64,000 bases of DNA from Salinispira pacifica (GTDB taxonomy: Bacteria; Spirochaetota; Spirochaetia; DSM-27196; Salinispiraceae). The notes below the pieces were generated by a model. The model was not told the origin of the DNA. It saw only the letters and a list, made by a program, of their open reading frames with translations, and made no database searches. The DNA lies in assembly GCF_000507245.1 (NCBI RefSeq), contig NC_023035.1:2709570-2773569 (forward strand), given 5' to 3'. Shown here one piece after another: positions 8,334 through 19,264 of this stretch. The position numbers and the translations under genes are program-made. Numbering within the stretch: position 1 is the stretch's first letter; each line of letters begins with the position of its first letter.

Positions 8334-10610
8334 TCACACCCGGGTTTCGTAGCTGTTGATGGGAAATTCGATGCTGACCCCGAAGCCTTCAGAGCTCTCA
8401 TACGCAATGGTTCCTCCAAGCTGGCCCTCCCCGATGCTCTGCACCAGGGCCAGCCCCAGCCCGGCGTTACCTAGGAGTGAAAATCCCGATTCTACACCGG
8501 CGCCATTATCCTTCACCCGGATCAGAACCGTTCTTTCATCCAGATGCTGCAGCTTCACCTGTACTATTCCTTGCCCGGCAGCCGCAGCAGCTTTTCCCTC
8601 GGGAAGAGGGAAGGCGTACTTGCAGGCATTGGTGAGAAGCTCATTGATGATCAGTCCCAGAGGGATCAGCTCGTCGAACAGGAAACGGACGTCTTCAAGC
8701 TCCAGCTCCAGAGTGATCCGCGCTGCCTGTTCGCTGTAGCTTCTGAGTACGGTCTTGCAGAGCTCGGGGATGTATTCCCGTGCCGACACATGGGATAAAT
8801 CGCCGCTGGAATAGAGCATCTGCTGAACCAGGGCTATGCTCTGAATCCGGGTCTCGGTCTCCTTCACCATGGATTTCAGATCGTCATTGTCAGGATAGGT
8901 CTCCGCCTGAAGGGTAATGAGGGAACGGATCTGCTGCAGGGTGTTTTTCGTGCGATGATACAGCTCCCGGATGAGAACATTCTTCTCTTCAAGAGAACGG
9001 CTGAGGGCCTCTTCTGTCTGTTTCCGCTGGGTAATGATAAACTCCAGCCCGTCCCAGCGGATGCGTCCGTCGGTAAGCCGGGTGGGAGTACTTACCAGAG
9101 CCGACCATCGGTAGCTTCCGTCGGGGTTTCGTATCCGGATCTCGCAGGTCATCACCTTCATGTCCCGGGCTGCAGCTTTTTCGGCCTGAAGAAGTCCCGG
9201 CAGATCATCCGGATGGATATTTTCATACATCAACTCGGGTCTTTCCCGCAATTCTTTCAGACCGAAATTATATAGCTCATGAACTGAATCCGAAACAAAT
9301 GTAACCTGCATATGGCCGCTCTCATCTGATATCAGCTGAAACACCATCCCCCCTGTGAGGCTTTTGCTGATGGATTTTAACTGGGAAAGGGCTGCCTCCA
9401 GAGAGTCCTTGGTAATCTGGAGTCTTCGCCTGTTGAAAAACAAGCCCATGGCGGAAACAAGGAGGATGATGAACACCCCTGAGGCACCCAGAACCTCATA
9501 GCGGTAATCCCTGAGGATATTATCTTCCCGGTACATTATGAGGGCATCAGATGGAATCCTGTGCCGGGGTATGGACCAGCGCCTGAGCTGACGCTGGTCA
9601 AGAACTATTCCTGAAAGGTATCCATTTCTGATATGTGCATCGGGCGGAGGCTGATCGGCGTGGTCACTGCCCATATCAAGCACCGCATCCAGGAGTTTTG
9701 CAGCGGTCAAATCGGCACTCACCATCTGTCCACCCACGATTCCCCTGCCGAACACTCCGTCGTAATAGGAAAAAACCGGAAACGGGGAAAATTCGGAGAT
9801 CCTGTTGATCAAATGAAAATTAATGTAACGGTTGCCGTATGAATCGCTGATCATGCTGTTATAGAAGAGAACCGTCCCCCTGGGCTGACGGGTAATTCTG
9901 CCGTACATTTCATTCTCGCTGAGACCCACCCAGTTTTCCGAAGCAATCTGAGGATACCTGTTGCGGAATATCATCATAATATCATCTGCTATTCGCCGGG
10001 AACTATCTTCGGCGCCGCTGATTACCACAATCTTTCCGGTTTCGGGGAGAAGCTGAAAAATAACATCGAAGGTTTCCCGGATCGCCTGGGGCCGGGCTGC
10101 GGGAAACACCTTCGCATTGGGCATGTTTTCAAGCCTGGGAATCAGCTGCCGGTCAGGTCCCAGGAAGAGTATTGATGGACTGCCGGGTTGCTCGCCGGGT
10201 ATTTCCGCCGGGCTGGCTCCGGAAAATATCCCCGCATGGTCATTGACAAATTCCGACATGCTGCTGAAAACCGGTATAATCACATCCGGAGGACTCTTTT
10301 CAAACTGCCAGCGGATATATGAAAGAATGGGTTCAGGATCCTCGTCACCCAAAGGCAGATCAAGGTGCATCTGTATTACCCTGATCCGGTAATCCGCCAC
10401 ATCCAGGGAAGCGCTGAGGAACTCATGGGTAAAGCGTTCCGTCCAGGCTGCCGAGGCAGTGCTGTTCAGGAGAATATACACCTGAATCACCGGAAGATCT
10501 TCATCCGTTTGAGCATATACCGCCGGAGCCGCACCGGAACCTGTGACCAGAATGAGAAACACAGATACAAGGATGCGTAACTGCCGTCGGCGCACCGGGC
10601 CGTGGATCAT
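8334..10610 (-). CDS. Sensor histidine kinase with periplasmic binding-protein-like domain and PAS
   Basis: Membrane kinase of 758 residues. The ATG at 10610 has GGAG six bases upstream and is preferred over an upstream TTG. A signal peptide ends near YAQ (about 35). A periplasmic domain of about 330 residues looks like the ABC substrate-binding fold (PF04392-like). One transmembrane segment (about 378-400), a PAS domain (WDGLEFIITQRK at its end), a HisKA_2-type dimerisation helix with His in ELYHRTKNTLQ, and a HATPase with NELLTNACKYAF and DNGAG follow. No response regulator is adjacent; the downstream partner is a chemoreceptor. The ligand is unknown. Confidence 0.88.
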   Translation of the reverse strand: MIHGPVRRRQLRILVSVFLILVTGSGAAPAVYAQTDEDLPVIQVYILLNSTASAAWTERFTHEFLSASLDVADYRIRVIQMHLDLPLGDEDPEPILSYIRWQFEKSPPDVIIPVFSSMSEFVNDHAGIFSGASPAEIPGEQPGSPSILFLGPDRQLIPRLENMPNAKVFPAARPQAIRETFDVIFQLLPETGKIVVISGAEDSSRRIADDIMMIFRNRYPQIASENWVGLSENEMYGRITRQPRGTVLFYNSMISDSYGNRYINFHLINRISEFSPFPVFSYYDGVFGRGIVGGQMVSADLTAAKLLDAVLDMGSDHADQPPPDAHIRNGYLSGIVLDQRQLRRWSIPRHRIPSDALIMYREDNILRDYRYEVLGASGVFIILLVSAMGLFFNRRRLQITKDSLEAALSQLKSISKSLTGGMVFQLISDESGHMQVTFVSDSVHELYNFGLKELRERPELMYENIHPDDLPGLLQAEKAAARDMKVMTCEIRIRNPDGSYRWSALVSTPTRLTDGRIRWDGLEFIITQRKQTEEALSRSLEEKNVLIRELYHRTKNTLQQIRSLITLQAETYPDNDDLKSMVKETETRIQSIALVQQMLYSSGDLSHVSAREYIPELCKTVLRSYSEQAARITLELELEDVRFLFDELIPLGLIINELLTNACKYAFPLPEGKAAAAAGQGIVQVKLQHLDERTVLIRVKDNGAGVESGFSLLGNAGLGLALVQSIGEGQLGGTIAYESSEGFGVSIEFPINSYETRV

Positions 10611-10704
10611 TGCATACTCCAATAGTCAGTTCTCAGCGTTAAGGCCTGATCTCAGCTATTAGTATAGTCCACAACCCGGCATCCGGCGGTTTTTTTCTTT
10701 TCTT

Positions 10705-13251
10705 TCAGCTTACGGTGGGCTGGGAATCCCGAAGCAATATGTGATCAGGAGTGCTTCTTTCAGAACCTCCATTCTCCTGTCCTCCGGTGATTCCCCGGAC
10801 AAATTCCCGATTAACCCTTCCCACGATAATATCTCCGATCTCCTCTTTCACCTCAGTAAACAGTCCCATGGCCATCATTTTTTCCGTCTGTATGCGGTTC
10901 ATATCGTTGGGTGTCACATAGTGAAGCGTATGGCTTTCATACCGGGTAATAAGGTAAAGCTGAACCAGCGTCATCAGCCGCTTTTTCCTGAGAGAAGGCT
11001 CGTGGCTGTTCTGATCCCTGACAACCAGAATATTCCTTCCCCTGCGGTCCTGCATGGTTGTGAATACCACATCCGCAATAAGCTGCAAGTTTTGATCCTC
11101 CACCCTCAGCTGCAGGATCTCGCTTCCCGAGCGGATGGGTCTGAGCCTGCACCTCAACCGGGCATCCTTGCGATGTATTGCCGCCCACTCTGCCAGCCAG
11201 CTGTCAAGTACACTGAGGGGGAGCTCCGTATGCTTCAGATGCTGAAACTGGGTGGAGCCTTTACCCATGGCTTTGGTGGTTGCAGTTCTGCCGCTGGAAG
11301 CAGCAAGGGCAGCATCCAGTCTGGGCCCGCCCACCAGGGTCTGGGGGGTGGTATAGGGCGAGTTGAGAAGGCGGAACTTCCGCTGAAGTCTGGCCAGTCC
11401 CAGCATTCCATCCTCCACCAGGGCGGTGGAAAAATCCTCTGCTGCAAGACCGTCTATCTGATGACCTCCGTAGGTGATGAAATTAAACACAAAACCCAGC
11501 TTGCCGATTTCCAGGGGGAAATCCCGCATTTCGTCGTCACTCATGCCGGTGGTATCCCAGTTAAATGAAGGAGAAAGATTATACGCCAGCATTTTCCCGG
11601 GGTATCGTTCATGAACTGCCCGGGCAAATTTCCGGGCATCTGCAAGGTCGGCGGTTTTCGTTTCCATCCAGAGGATATCTGCGAAGGGAGCCACAGCCAG
11701 GGACTTGCGGATGGCATATTCGATACCGCCTCTCACCTGATAGTAGCCTTCGGTGGTCCGGGATTTTTCCCAGTCCCAGGGACAGTCAACACCCATTTCC
11801 CGAGCTTTGGCCCGGGCCTGCGGGAAAGAAACAGACCCCGCATACCTCATCCAGTCCTCTTCGCTCATACTTCCATCATCCATCTCCGCATTCCGTGAAC
11901 GGATGCGGTCCCGCACTGCCTCCGGATAGGTTTTCAGTACCGCATCTTTTTCCCAGCTTTCCACAAACATATCCAGAATGCCGTCGAAAACGTCGTCACT
12001 GTTTGTGATGATCTCTTCCTCTTCCTGAGAGGACCGCTGTGCCCCGCTGGAGGAGATGGTTGAGGCCGCAATGGCTTCCTCGGCCCGTGAAAGTACACCG
12101 GACCCGTCCAGCCAGGCCCGGGCCTGAGCTTCTTCTTCATCGCTGAGCATATACAGCCGGTGTCCCAGTACATCCCGGAGCCCCAGACAGTGCAGCTCCC
12201 TCATGAGTGCCACATAGCAGTTCGAATACGGGGGAATTTCCATGTTTAACGCCCCCAGAATAAACGGATGGTCCCGGCCGTCCTTGTTGTTATCCAGCAG
12301 GGTGGCAGCTTCCGCATCGCTTCGGGCCACGATAATTCCCGGCACCCCCATTATATCCAGCTGAAACCTGGCAGCATTCAGTCTCTTAATCTGTTCATCC
12401 ACTGATACCAGCACTTTTCCGCCCTGGTGACCGCATTTTTTGGTTCCGGGACGCTGGTCTTCAATATGATATCCGGGCACTCCAGCCTCAACAAAGCGGC
12501 GGATCAGATTTCTCACATGAGCGTCCCCTCCGTGTCCGGTATCCGCATCCGCGATTATAAAGGGGCTGAAATCAACATGCCGGGCCTCCGCCGCAGCATG
12601 GCCTGGTTCCACACCCCTTTTTTGCATGTTCACCGAGAGGGCATAGCGCTGGTTTTTATCGGCACTGAGGAGCGCCCGCACAACGGCCGCCGCCTCCCGG
12701 GGTACCCGGCTTAAGGGATATGCGGCAAGGTCGGCTCCAGGGTCCTCGCTCTCCGATCCCTTGGCGGAGGTCGCCCAGCCGCCGAGATATATGGCTTCAA
12801 TTCCTTTCCGCTTCATGGCAACCGCCTGCCCGGGGGAGTACGGTCCGAAGGTGGTTATTGACTCACCCTTGCGGAATTTGTCACGGAGCAAAGTAAAAAA
12901 ACCTGTGGCGGCATTCCGGGCAACAGGATAGTCGGTTGCTATACTGCCCCTCTGCTGCCACACCTGGAAAGGAGAATAGAGCCTGGTAATTTCCTGAAAC
13001 CGGGGAACCTCCATAAAATCCCGAATCTCCTGAATTTCCGCCTCAGGGGTTTCCAGGTTGCCGCTCCGTCCCTCACCCGGGGCTCCGGAAACCATATTGG
13101 AAGGATGGGCAGTGCTCCTGTGTTGAGGAATGGTTTTTTCATTGCCGGGTTCTTGCTCCCGCTCTGTTGTTTGTGCTTCTGCCCGTTTTTCTGTTTCTTT
13201 TTCTGTGCGTTTTTCTGTTTCTTTTTCGGGGTGTTTGCTTTGAATATTCAT
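10705..13251 (-). CDS. aceA: Isocitrate lyase, long form
   Basis: Cleaves isocitrate to glyoxylate and succinate in the glyoxylate shunt. The 848-residue product has the catalytic KKCGH motif (about residue 271), metal-binding and barrel motifs ([19 protein letters not shown]) and the substrate loop [10 protein letters not shown]. It belongs to the large ICL class (about 760 residues). The first 80 residues are extra: a charged, repetitive stretch of Glu/Lys/Thr ([14 protein letters not shown]) unlikely to be structured. The start at 13251 follows GAGGAG. It lies 10 bp after the malate synthase gene, forming one operon. Confidence 0.95.
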   Translation of the reverse strand: MNIQSKHPEKETEKRTEKETEKRAEAQTTEREQEPGNEKTIPQHRSTAHPSNMVSGAPGEGRSGNLETPEAEIQEIRDFMEVPRFQEITRLYSPFQVWQQRGSIATDYPVARNAATGFFTLLRDKFRKGESITTFGPYSPGQAVAMKRKGIEAIYLGGWATSAKGSESEDPGADLAAYPLSRVPREAAAVVRALLSADKNQRYALSVNMQKRGVEPGHAAAEARHVDFSPFIIADADTGHGGDAHVRNLIRRFVEAGVPGYHIEDQRPGTKKCGHQGGKVLVSVDEQIKRLNAARFQLDIMGVPGIIVARSDAEAATLLDNNKDGRDHPFILGALNMEIPPYSNCYVALMRELHCLGLRDVLGHRLYMLSDEEEAQARAWLDGSGVLSRAEEAIAASTISSSGAQRSSQEEEEIITNSDDVFDGILDMFVESWEKDAVLKTYPEAVRDRIRSRNAEMDDGSMSEEDWMRYAGSVSFPQARAKAREMGVDCPWDWEKSRTTEGYYQVRGGIEYAIRKSLAVAPFADILWMETKTADLADARKFARAVHERYPGKMLAYNLSPSFNWDTTGMSDDEMRDFPLEIGKLGFVFNFITYGGHQIDGLAAEDFSTALVEDGMLGLARLQRKFRLLNSPYTTPQTLVGGPRLDAALAASSGRTATTKAMGKGSTQFQHLKHTELPLSVLDSWLAEWAAIHRKDARLRCRLRPIRSGSEILQLRVEDQNLQLIADVVFTTMQDRRGRNILVVRDQNSHEPSLRKKRLMTLVQLYLITRYESHTLHYVTPNDMNRIQTEKMMAMGLFTEVKEEIGDIIVGRVNREFVRGITGGQENGGSERSTPDHILLRDSQPTVS

Positions 13252-13261
13252 TCGTATCTCC

Positions 13262-15196
13262 TCACGAAATTTCTGCTTCTTCCGCCATGTCCCCGGTTTC
13301 CAGTTCCGGATTGGCGGTATAGCGCCGGTTGTTCTCCAATTCTTTCAGGTAGAGATCCAGCCGTTTCTCAGCCGCTTCAGGTTCGGTTACATGCAGGCAG
13401 AGATTCAACAGATCTATATACCAGGGAATTTTCCGTTCCGATTCCAGGTAGCGGCGGATGATCCTGCGCACCACCGGCAATGTTGTGTGCTTGGATTTCT
13501 CATGTACATTTCTGGGATCGGCCTTCTGCAGGCGCTCAAACTCGGTCTGGATAATCCGGTTCACCAACCGGGCGTCAATGAGATCCCCGCTTTTGACTCC
13601 CCCCTGCTCATCGTCATGGGTGAAGCGGGCGTTTTTATGAATCCACTCCCACAGGATGCTCATTCGGATTTCTCCGGTTGCCGCATCTTCCATGAGATAG
13701 AGCACCGACTGGTCCTGGAAATCCTCTCCGGGTTTTAACGCCGCAGCCTGAAACCCCTGGGCGAAGGCATTTCCATACTGCATGGCCACACTCACAAGGT
13801 TCCGCACTCCTCTGAGGGTTCGGGGTGCCTCCTCAAGCCGGAGTAATTCTTCCGCCGAAGCATCATCATAGCTGAGGGGCGGAAACTGTCTGCCCAGCTG
13901 ATTATCTTCTCCGGCCTCCTGCCATACCGGCCTGATTACATGAACCATCTTCCAGTGGGCCACCCATTTTCCGCTTGCACCTGCCTGCTGCTCCCGCCGG
14001 GCCCCTGCAAGGGCTTTTTCCATTCCCCTTGTTACGGCCTGGGGGTTTCCCACCGGAATATTGGGCTCCATGCCTCCCTGCCAAAGGGCGAAGTTTCCGT
14101 TTCTGTCTGATGTGTTCACAGCCCGGCGCACCCTGTCCTCATACGCCGCCATGTAGGGATAGGTCATGGTTACCGACTCAATGTCGGGATTAAGAAAGTC
14201 GCGGTTACCTGCCAAAGCATCGGATACTGAATTGATGTAATCCCAGCGTCCGGTGTTGAATCCCACAAAATGGCTGCCCAGGACTGCACGGATCTCCATG
14301 AGCTGAAATGCAGCTTCCAGCTGCTCCACCAGCACATACACCTTCACCGTTCCCCGGGGCAGTTCCAGCTCATCCTCCAGGGCATCCAGAATATCATTCC
14401 AGAGCAGGGCTTCCTCTGCGGTCTGTATTTTCGGAAGATAGAGAACCAAACTGCGGTTTTCCCTGAGAAGGGTCCGGTGGTTGTTTACCAGATACAGCAC
14501 CGCATCGCAGATACCGGCGGAAAGTTCCCCTTCCTGGGTGCCCACATGTCTGTCCGCAAGGTGGAGTCCCCGGACCCGGAATATTCTTGTGGTGAAATTC
14601 ATCGCTGTGTGCCAGTTCTGAATAATATCCCTGCCGAAGAAGTCCCGGGACCATCGGTTCATCTCCAAAGATACCTGTTCGGCGGTTTCAAGAAACCGGG
14701 GATCCCGTTGAATTGCCAGCTTCAGGTTCCGCTGATTATCAAGAGACATAAATCCCCGCTGCCCCAGGGCATCTTCTCCGTCAAACATCCAGCCGTCGGC
14801 GCCGGACAGCAGGGCGTAGGCAACATTCCGCAGGCCCTGGAGTTCATCTTCCCGGGGCCGGGCGGCAGGTCCGGTTCCCTGTATCCACTGGCGGCGCAGA
14901 TCATGGGGTATCTCCGATCCCGCGAAATTTCCTTCCCGGGCATCTCCCACCCGGAGGCCGCTGCTGCCGATCTGTTCCTCCGGGTCCCTGAACGCCGGGG
15001 AGGATTCAGCGCCTCCCAGCCGGTGGCGCTTGAGCCTTCTTTCCATTCGCAGGTTCATCAATTCCCGGCGCCGCGGTTCGAACCCCGACAATGCGGCGAG
15101 CACCTTTCTGGTCTGTGCCGTAAAAATATCCGGATACCCTTCCAGGGCGGCCCGACGGAACACCGGGGTCGCACCCCGTACCATGGACGTAAACAT
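13262..15196 (-). CDS. aceB: Malate synthase
   Basis: Condenses glyoxylate with acetyl-CoA to malate. The start is ATG 15196, with GAGGAGG four bases upstream; an in-frame ATG 13 codons earlier lacks such a site. The 644-residue protein carries malate synthase A motifs in order: the substrate-binding [33 protein letters not shown] and [10 protein letters not shown]. The family is usually about 530 residues, so there is an N-terminal extension of about 100. First gene of the aceB-aceA operon; a near-consensus promoter and a palindrome lie upstream, facing a divergent regulator. Confidence 0.94.
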   Translation of the reverse strand: MFTSMVRGATPVFRRAALEGYPDIFTAQTRKVLAALSGFEPRRRELMNLRMERRLKRHRLGGAESSPAFRDPEEQIGSSGLRVGDAREGNFAGSEIPHDLRRQWIQGTGPAARPREDELQGLRNVAYALLSGADGWMFDGEDALGQRGFMSLDNQRNLKLAIQRDPRFLETAEQVSLEMNRWSRDFFGRDIIQNWHTAMNFTTRIFRVRGLHLADRHVGTQEGELSAGICDAVLYLVNNHRTLLRENRSLVLYLPKIQTAEEALLWNDILDALEDELELPRGTVKVYVLVEQLEAAFQLMEIRAVLGSHFVGFNTGRWDYINSVSDALAGNRDFLNPDIESVTMTYPYMAAYEDRVRRAVNTSDRNGNFALWQGGMEPNIPVGNPQAVTRGMEKALAGARREQQAGASGKWVAHWKMVHVIRPVWQEAGEDNQLGRQFPPLSYDDASAEELLRLEEAPRTLRGVRNLVSVAMQYGNAFAQGFQAAALKPGEDFQDQSVLYLMEDAATGEIRMSILWEWIHKNARFTHDDEQGGVKSGDLIDARLVNRIIQTEFERLQKADPRNVHEKSKHTTLPVVRRIIRRYLESERKIPWYIDLLNLCLHVTEPEAAEKRLDLYLKELENNRRYTANPELETGDMAEEAEIS

Positions 15197-15273
15197 ATGA
15201 CCTCCTCGTTCACCTGCACTCCCGGGTTTCGCCAAGCTGCCTTCACACGGAGTACCATGAGTATTTTACTCAT

Positions 15274-15301
15274 ATTATAAACTGCGAAATATACTTTTCA
15301 A
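15274..15301 (-). promoter_or_regulatory. Promoter of aceB-aceA
   Basis: On the minus strand TTGAAA (15301-15296) and TATAAT (15279-15274) are separated by 16 bp. The predicted transcript begins near 15267, giving a leader of about 70 nt to the aceB start. The first T of the -35 box is the last base of the adjacent palindrome. Confidence 0.75.
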
Positions 15302-15314
15302 GCGAAATTTCGCT
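15284..15314. promoter_or_regulatory. Candidate ScfR/RamB-type operator
   Basis: A perfect 14-bp palindrome AGCGAAATTTCGCT (15301-15314) abuts the aceBA -35 box. A second copy of its half-site, GCGAAAT (15284-15290), lies in the promoter spacer. The spacing between half-site copies is 18 bp. It stands between aceB and the divergent regulator gene, so it could serve both. Assignment to that regulator is inference. Confidence 0.65.
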
Positions 15315-15357
15315 TATAGTGGATTTTATTTGATATTCCTTATGAAAATGGTGTACT

Positions 15358-16905
15358 ATGGAGTTCATGGATCAATTTATAAGCGGTGATAACCTGAAAC
15401 TCATTCTGGGTCTGAAAATCAAGCATTACCGTCAGCAGCAGGGATTATCCCTGCAGAGGCTGGCCAGGCGCTCCGGTTTGGCGCTGTCTTATATCAGTGA
15501 AATTGAATCGGGAAAGAAATACCCCAAGCCCGAGAAACTCATTCAACTGGCCCGGGCGCTGAATATATCCTATGATGAACTGGTTTCCGCCCGTGTTCAG
15601 GAGGACCTGGACCCTCTGGCAAACCTGATGAACTCGCCCTTAATCAGGGAGTTTCCATTCGAATTGTTCGGGGTTTCCACCCGGGACATTCTTCAGCTGT
15701 TCGGCAATAAGCCGGAGAACGCCCAGGCATTCCTCAGTACATTCATTCAGATCGGCCAGGCGTATGATATGAGCCTGGAAAATTTCCTCTTTGCCGCCCT
15801 GAGAACCTATCAGACCAGGCAGAACAACTATTTTCCGGAACAGGAAGCCCAGGCGGAAATTTACCGGGACTCCCTGAAAGAGGCATCTGAGGAACTGGGG
15901 GGAGAAGGGAGGGAAGCACCGGGATCGCAGGTGCTTGTGAAACTTCTTCAAGGCATGCACGGCTATGAACTGGACACCCACACACTGAGCAGAAATCCGG
16001 AGCTGGAAAAATTCCGGTCAGTATACCGGGAGGGTCCGGTGCCCAGACTCTATCTGAACGCCAGGCTTCTGGAGTCCCAGAAGCGGTTCATTCTCCTGAG
16101 GGAGCTGGCCTTTTTGAATTTGGAGCTGAAAATCAGACCCTTCACCTCAAGCTGGATTCAGGTTGCGTCCTTTGACCAGCTGGTCAACAACTTTATTGCA
16201 TCATACTTTGCCGGTGCAGTGCTGCTGCCCCGCTCTCGTATGTCCGAATATATCCGCAGCATGCAAAACCGCAGCAGCTGGAGTCCGGAACTGCTGCTGG
16301 AACCCCTGGAACGGGAAGATGTAACCCCCGAGATGTTTCTTTACCGCATGAGTCAGATTCTTCCGGGGCTGCATGATCTATCCAAAATATTCTACCTGCG
16401 GTTCACCGGAAAACGGGACGGGGATCGGGTCCATCTTACCAAAGAATTGAACATGACCGATGACATGATTCCCTACGGGCTCCACCTGCATGAGCATTTT
16501 TGCCGGAGATGGCTGCCGTTACGGCTGATGAATCAAATCCGGGAGGAAGGCCCGGGTGAACCCGGTGAACTGCCCCGGGCGGGAGCCCAGAGAGTTCGTT
16601 TCCTGGATGGAGACCGGGAATACCTGCTGCTCAGCGTGGCCAGGCCTCTCTCACTTGAAGATGGGAAACTCTCTGTAATGACCCTGGGAATACAGCTTGA
16701 TGGTGAACAGAGAGATTTCTTCCCTTTCGCCCTGGACCCCTCCATCCCAGATGAACTGGTTCATGAAACCTGCGAGAGATGCCCGTTAAGCAGCGGTGAG
16801 TGCAGTCTCAGGGCTGCCCCCCCGGGCATCCGTCACCTGCAGGATGCCCTCCAAAGAAAGGAGAAGGCAATCAGCGGCCTTCTCCGCCGGGATCAGCCCC
16901 GCTAA
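15358..16905 (+). CDS. ScfR/RamB-family regulator of acetate or short-chain fatty-acid metabolism
   Basis: DNA-binding protein of 515 residues. The N-terminal XRE-type helix-turn-helix (about 16-75) is clear: [19 protein letters not shown]. The middle resembles the IrrE/ImmA-like region found in this family ([20 protein letters not shown]), and the C-terminal part ends with a Cys cluster ([11 protein letters not shown]), as in short-chain fatty-acyl regulators (RamB of Corynebacterium). It is divergent from aceB-aceA, with a shared operator candidate between them, which supports control of the glyoxylate shunt. The acyl-CoA effector is inferred from the family. Its 3' end overlaps the convergent chemoreceptor gene by 35 bp. 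Confidence 0.85.
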   Translation: MEFMDQFISGDNLKLILGLKIKHYRQQQGLSLQRLARRSGLALSYISEIESGKKYPKPEKLIQLARALNISYDELVSARVQEDLDPLANLMNSPLIREFPFELFGVSTRDILQLFGNKPENAQAFLSTFIQIGQAYDMSLENFLFAALRTYQTRQNNYFPEQEAQAEIYRDSLKEASEELGGEGREAPGSQVLVKLLQGMHGYELDTHTLSRNPELEKFRSVYREGPVPRLYLNARLLESQKRFILLRELAFLNLELKIRPFTSSWIQVASFDQLVNNFIASYFAGAVLLPRSRMSEYIRSMQNRSSWSPELLLEPLEREDVTPEMFLYRMSQILPGLHDLSKIFYLRFTGKRDGDRVHLTKELNMTDDMIPYGLHLHEHFCRRWLPLRLMNQIREEGPGEPGELPRAGAQRVRFLDGDREYLLLSVARPLSLEDGKLSVMTLGIQLDGEQRDFFPFALDPSIPDELVHETCERCPLSSGECSLRAAPPGIRHLQDALQRKEKAISGLLRRDQPR

Positions 16906-19150
16906 TCGGATTTTCCACGGGCTGAATCTCCTCTTCTGCAGACTGCGCACCTTCTCCTGCACCATCGCCGGTCTCTGTCTTGAACCTGCTGAAGTTTTCA
17001 GTGAGCTGATCCACAATAGTGCTCAGCTCATGGGAAAGCTTCACCATCATCTGCATGGACTCTACAATCTCTCCGGCTCCGGAGCTGGATTCATTCATTC
17101 CCGTACTCACCCTGCCGGAAATATCCCGGATTTTGCCCGCTGAGGCAAGCATCGCCTCAGTGCCGGAGGTGATCTCGGTGGAACCGTTTTTAATATTGAC
17201 GGTAACCTCATTGATCTGCTGGGAAGACTCAAGAATTTGCTGGCCGCCGATGTTCAGCTCCGCCACAGAGTGCTCAATCTCGGTGAAGGCCTCAACGGTC
17301 TGGTTTACCTCGCCGCTGATCCGTTCAAAGGCGACTGTGGTGCGCTCCACATGCTCATCCGTATCCTGAACGGACTGGGTAATGTCCGCGATGAGCTGAC
17401 TGATGGTCTGGGATGACTGCCCCGCAGATTCGGCCAGCTTTCTGATCTCTTCCGCAACCACGGCGAAACCTCGGCCGGATTCCCCGGCGTGGGCTGCTTC
17501 GATGGCGGCATTCATGGAAAGCAGATTGGTCTGGGAAGCAATATCATTGATTGCCGAGGCCATCTCCTGGATCTGATCGATCTGCTGAACCACCATTTTG
17601 AAGTTCGCCGAGGTCTCTTCAATGATATCCTTCCCCTCTGAAGCCACTGCAGCCAGTTCCTGGGTGGTCTTCCGCTTGGTCTGGGCGACATTGTTCACAT
17701 TGTTCAGCGAGGCCATCATCTGGGTGATGGCTGAAGTGGATTCCTCAACCATTGCCGACTGGTTGATGATCTGCTCATCCATGGAGGAAATATTCTGGGT
17801 GATCTGTTCAATTGCCGTGGCATTGTCACTGATCTCCTGATCCAGCAATGCAAGCTGTTCGTCGATGGATTTCAGGTTTGCATTGATCTGTTCGATGGCC
17901 GATGTGGTTTCCTCGGTATTTGAGGCGATGTTTGAACGGATATCCGAAGTACGCTCAATCACCGTTTTCACTTCCACCATCAAATACCTGAGTTTTTCAA
18001 CGAAGGTGTTGAAGTTCAAAGCCACCTTCCCGATCTCGTCATTGCTTCCCTGTTGAATTTTCAGAGTCAGATCCGCATCCGCCCGGGAAAGAACCTCAAG
18101 TCGCCGGCCCAGCCGCAGCATGGGATTTACCATCAGCCGCATATAGAGCAGAAATACCACCATCTGGGCTCCGATGAAAATCAGCACAAATACGGCAATG
18201 GGTGTAACAAGCGATCCCAGCACCTCTCCCACCACTTTGGAACGGGCCTGGATTACCGCAAGAGACCATCGGGTATCCCCCACAGATACGGTTTGGATCA
18301 GAGAAGATCCCAGAAAGGTCTCACCCTCAAGGTAAAACTCATTGCTGTTGGCAACGGCGACGGTGGTTGTATCTATCTCATCAACACCCAAACCTTCCAC
18401 CCATTCCTTCAGGCTTATCACGTTATCCGGATCGAAAAAGTAGGTGCCATCCTCTGTTCTGTTCCAGAGCAGGCTTCTGGATTGACTGTCGAAGAAGGTG
18501 ATGCTCACACCGTATTCTTCCATGTTTTCCCTGATAATTTCGATAATGCCGTTCAGACGGTAATTCACCGCAACGATCCCCACTGTTCTTCCCTGTTCAT
18601 TTTCTACGCTTCTGGCAGCGGTAATGACGATAATGGGTTCGGCACTTTCCTCTGCAGATATTCTGGGACTGGAAATTACCGTGGTTCCGGGGTTCCCCAT
18701 CGCCGCCTGGTAATAGTCCCGGCCCCGTACATCAAAACCTTCACCGATCTGTACATTTGAACCCAGAATTATTCCTCCCGAACCCCGGGAGGCAATATAT
18801 GCCAGGTCCGTACGGGTACCCTCCACGCTGAGTCCCAGCAGCTCCTGTATGGTGCTGAACTCATCCAGGACCTGAAAATCATCGTTGTCCAGTCCCTCAG
18901 GGATCTGATTCATCCGTTCCATTACCCTGGCCGTAAGAGGATTCAGGGCGATATTTCTGAGTATTTCAAAGCTCTCGGAAATTTCCAGACGGATCTCGCT
19001 CTGGATGTTCCGTGCCCCGGCCAGAATACTCTGCCGTTCCTTGTTCATATCCGCCTGAAACTGCACCCACAGCAGCACGCCGGAAAGAATGAGAATAAGA
19101 AAAACCGGCGCCACAACAGATAAAAGAATGCTCTTGATTTTAATGCTCAT
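16871..19150 (-). CDS. Methyl-accepting chemotaxis protein with periplasmic Cache domain
   Basis: Classical transmembrane chemoreceptor of 759 residues from ATG 19150 (GAAGG upstream; a TTG ten codons earlier is possible). First transmembrane helix at about 8-28, then a periplasmic double-Cache region (about 35-290; note [10 protein letters not shown] and [11 protein letters not shown]), second helix (about 300-325), HAMP, and a long coiled-coil signalling domain with tip [18 protein letters not shown]. Cache receptors of this type often bind amino or organic acids, but the ligand is not evident. It converges on the ScfR-type gene with overlapping stops. Confidence 0.92.
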   Translation of the reverse strand: MSIKIKSILLSVVAPVFLILILSGVLLWVQFQADMNKERQSILAGARNIQSEIRLEISESFEILRNIALNPLTARVMERMNQIPEGLDNDDFQVLDEFSTIQELLGLSVEGTRTDLAYIASRGSGGIILGSNVQIGEGFDVRGRDYYQAAMGNPGTTVISSPRISAEESAEPIIVITAARSVENEQGRTVGIVAVNYRLNGIIEIIRENMEEYGVSITFFDSQSRSLLWNRTEDGTYFFDPDNVISLKEWVEGLGVDEIDTTTVAVANSNEFYLEGETFLGSSLIQTVSVGDTRWSLAVIQARSKVVGEVLGSLVTPIAVFVLIFIGAQMVVFLLYMRLMVNPMLRLGRRLEVLSRADADLTLKIQQGSNDEIGKVALNFNTFVEKLRYLMVEVKTVIERTSDIRSNIASNTEETTSAIEQINANLKSIDEQLALLDQEISDNATAIEQITQNISSMDEQIINQSAMVEESTSAITQMMASLNNVNNVAQTKRKTTQELAAVASEGKDIIEETSANFKMVVQQIDQIQEMASAINDIASQTNLLSMNAAIEAAHAGESGRGFAVVAEEIRKLAESAGQSSQTISQLIADITQSVQDTDEHVERTTVAFERISGEVNQTVEAFTEIEHSVAELNIGGQQILESSQQINEVTVNIKNGSTEITSGTEAMLASAGKIRDISGRVSTGMNESSSGAGEIVESMQMMVKLSHELSTIVDQLTENFSRFKTETGDGAGEGAQSAEEEIQPVENPISGADPGGEGR

Positions 19151-19264
19151 GGTGTAACTGCCTTCATAGGTATTTTTCAACCCATCTCTATGCTGAAATA
19201 AAATGCTGGCAACTGTGAACTCACGCTGCAGTATTTCCCAGAATCCCCGTATAAGTATAAGATA

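Noticed and set aside
8003-8419. Minus-strand frame of 138 codons spanning the kinase-receptor junction
   Set aside because: It overlaps two strongly supported genes in another frame and matches no family.
14270-15280. Plus-strand frame of 336 codons opposite malate synthase
   Set aside because: It is antisense to a confident gene, with no family motifs, and crosses the aceBA promoter.
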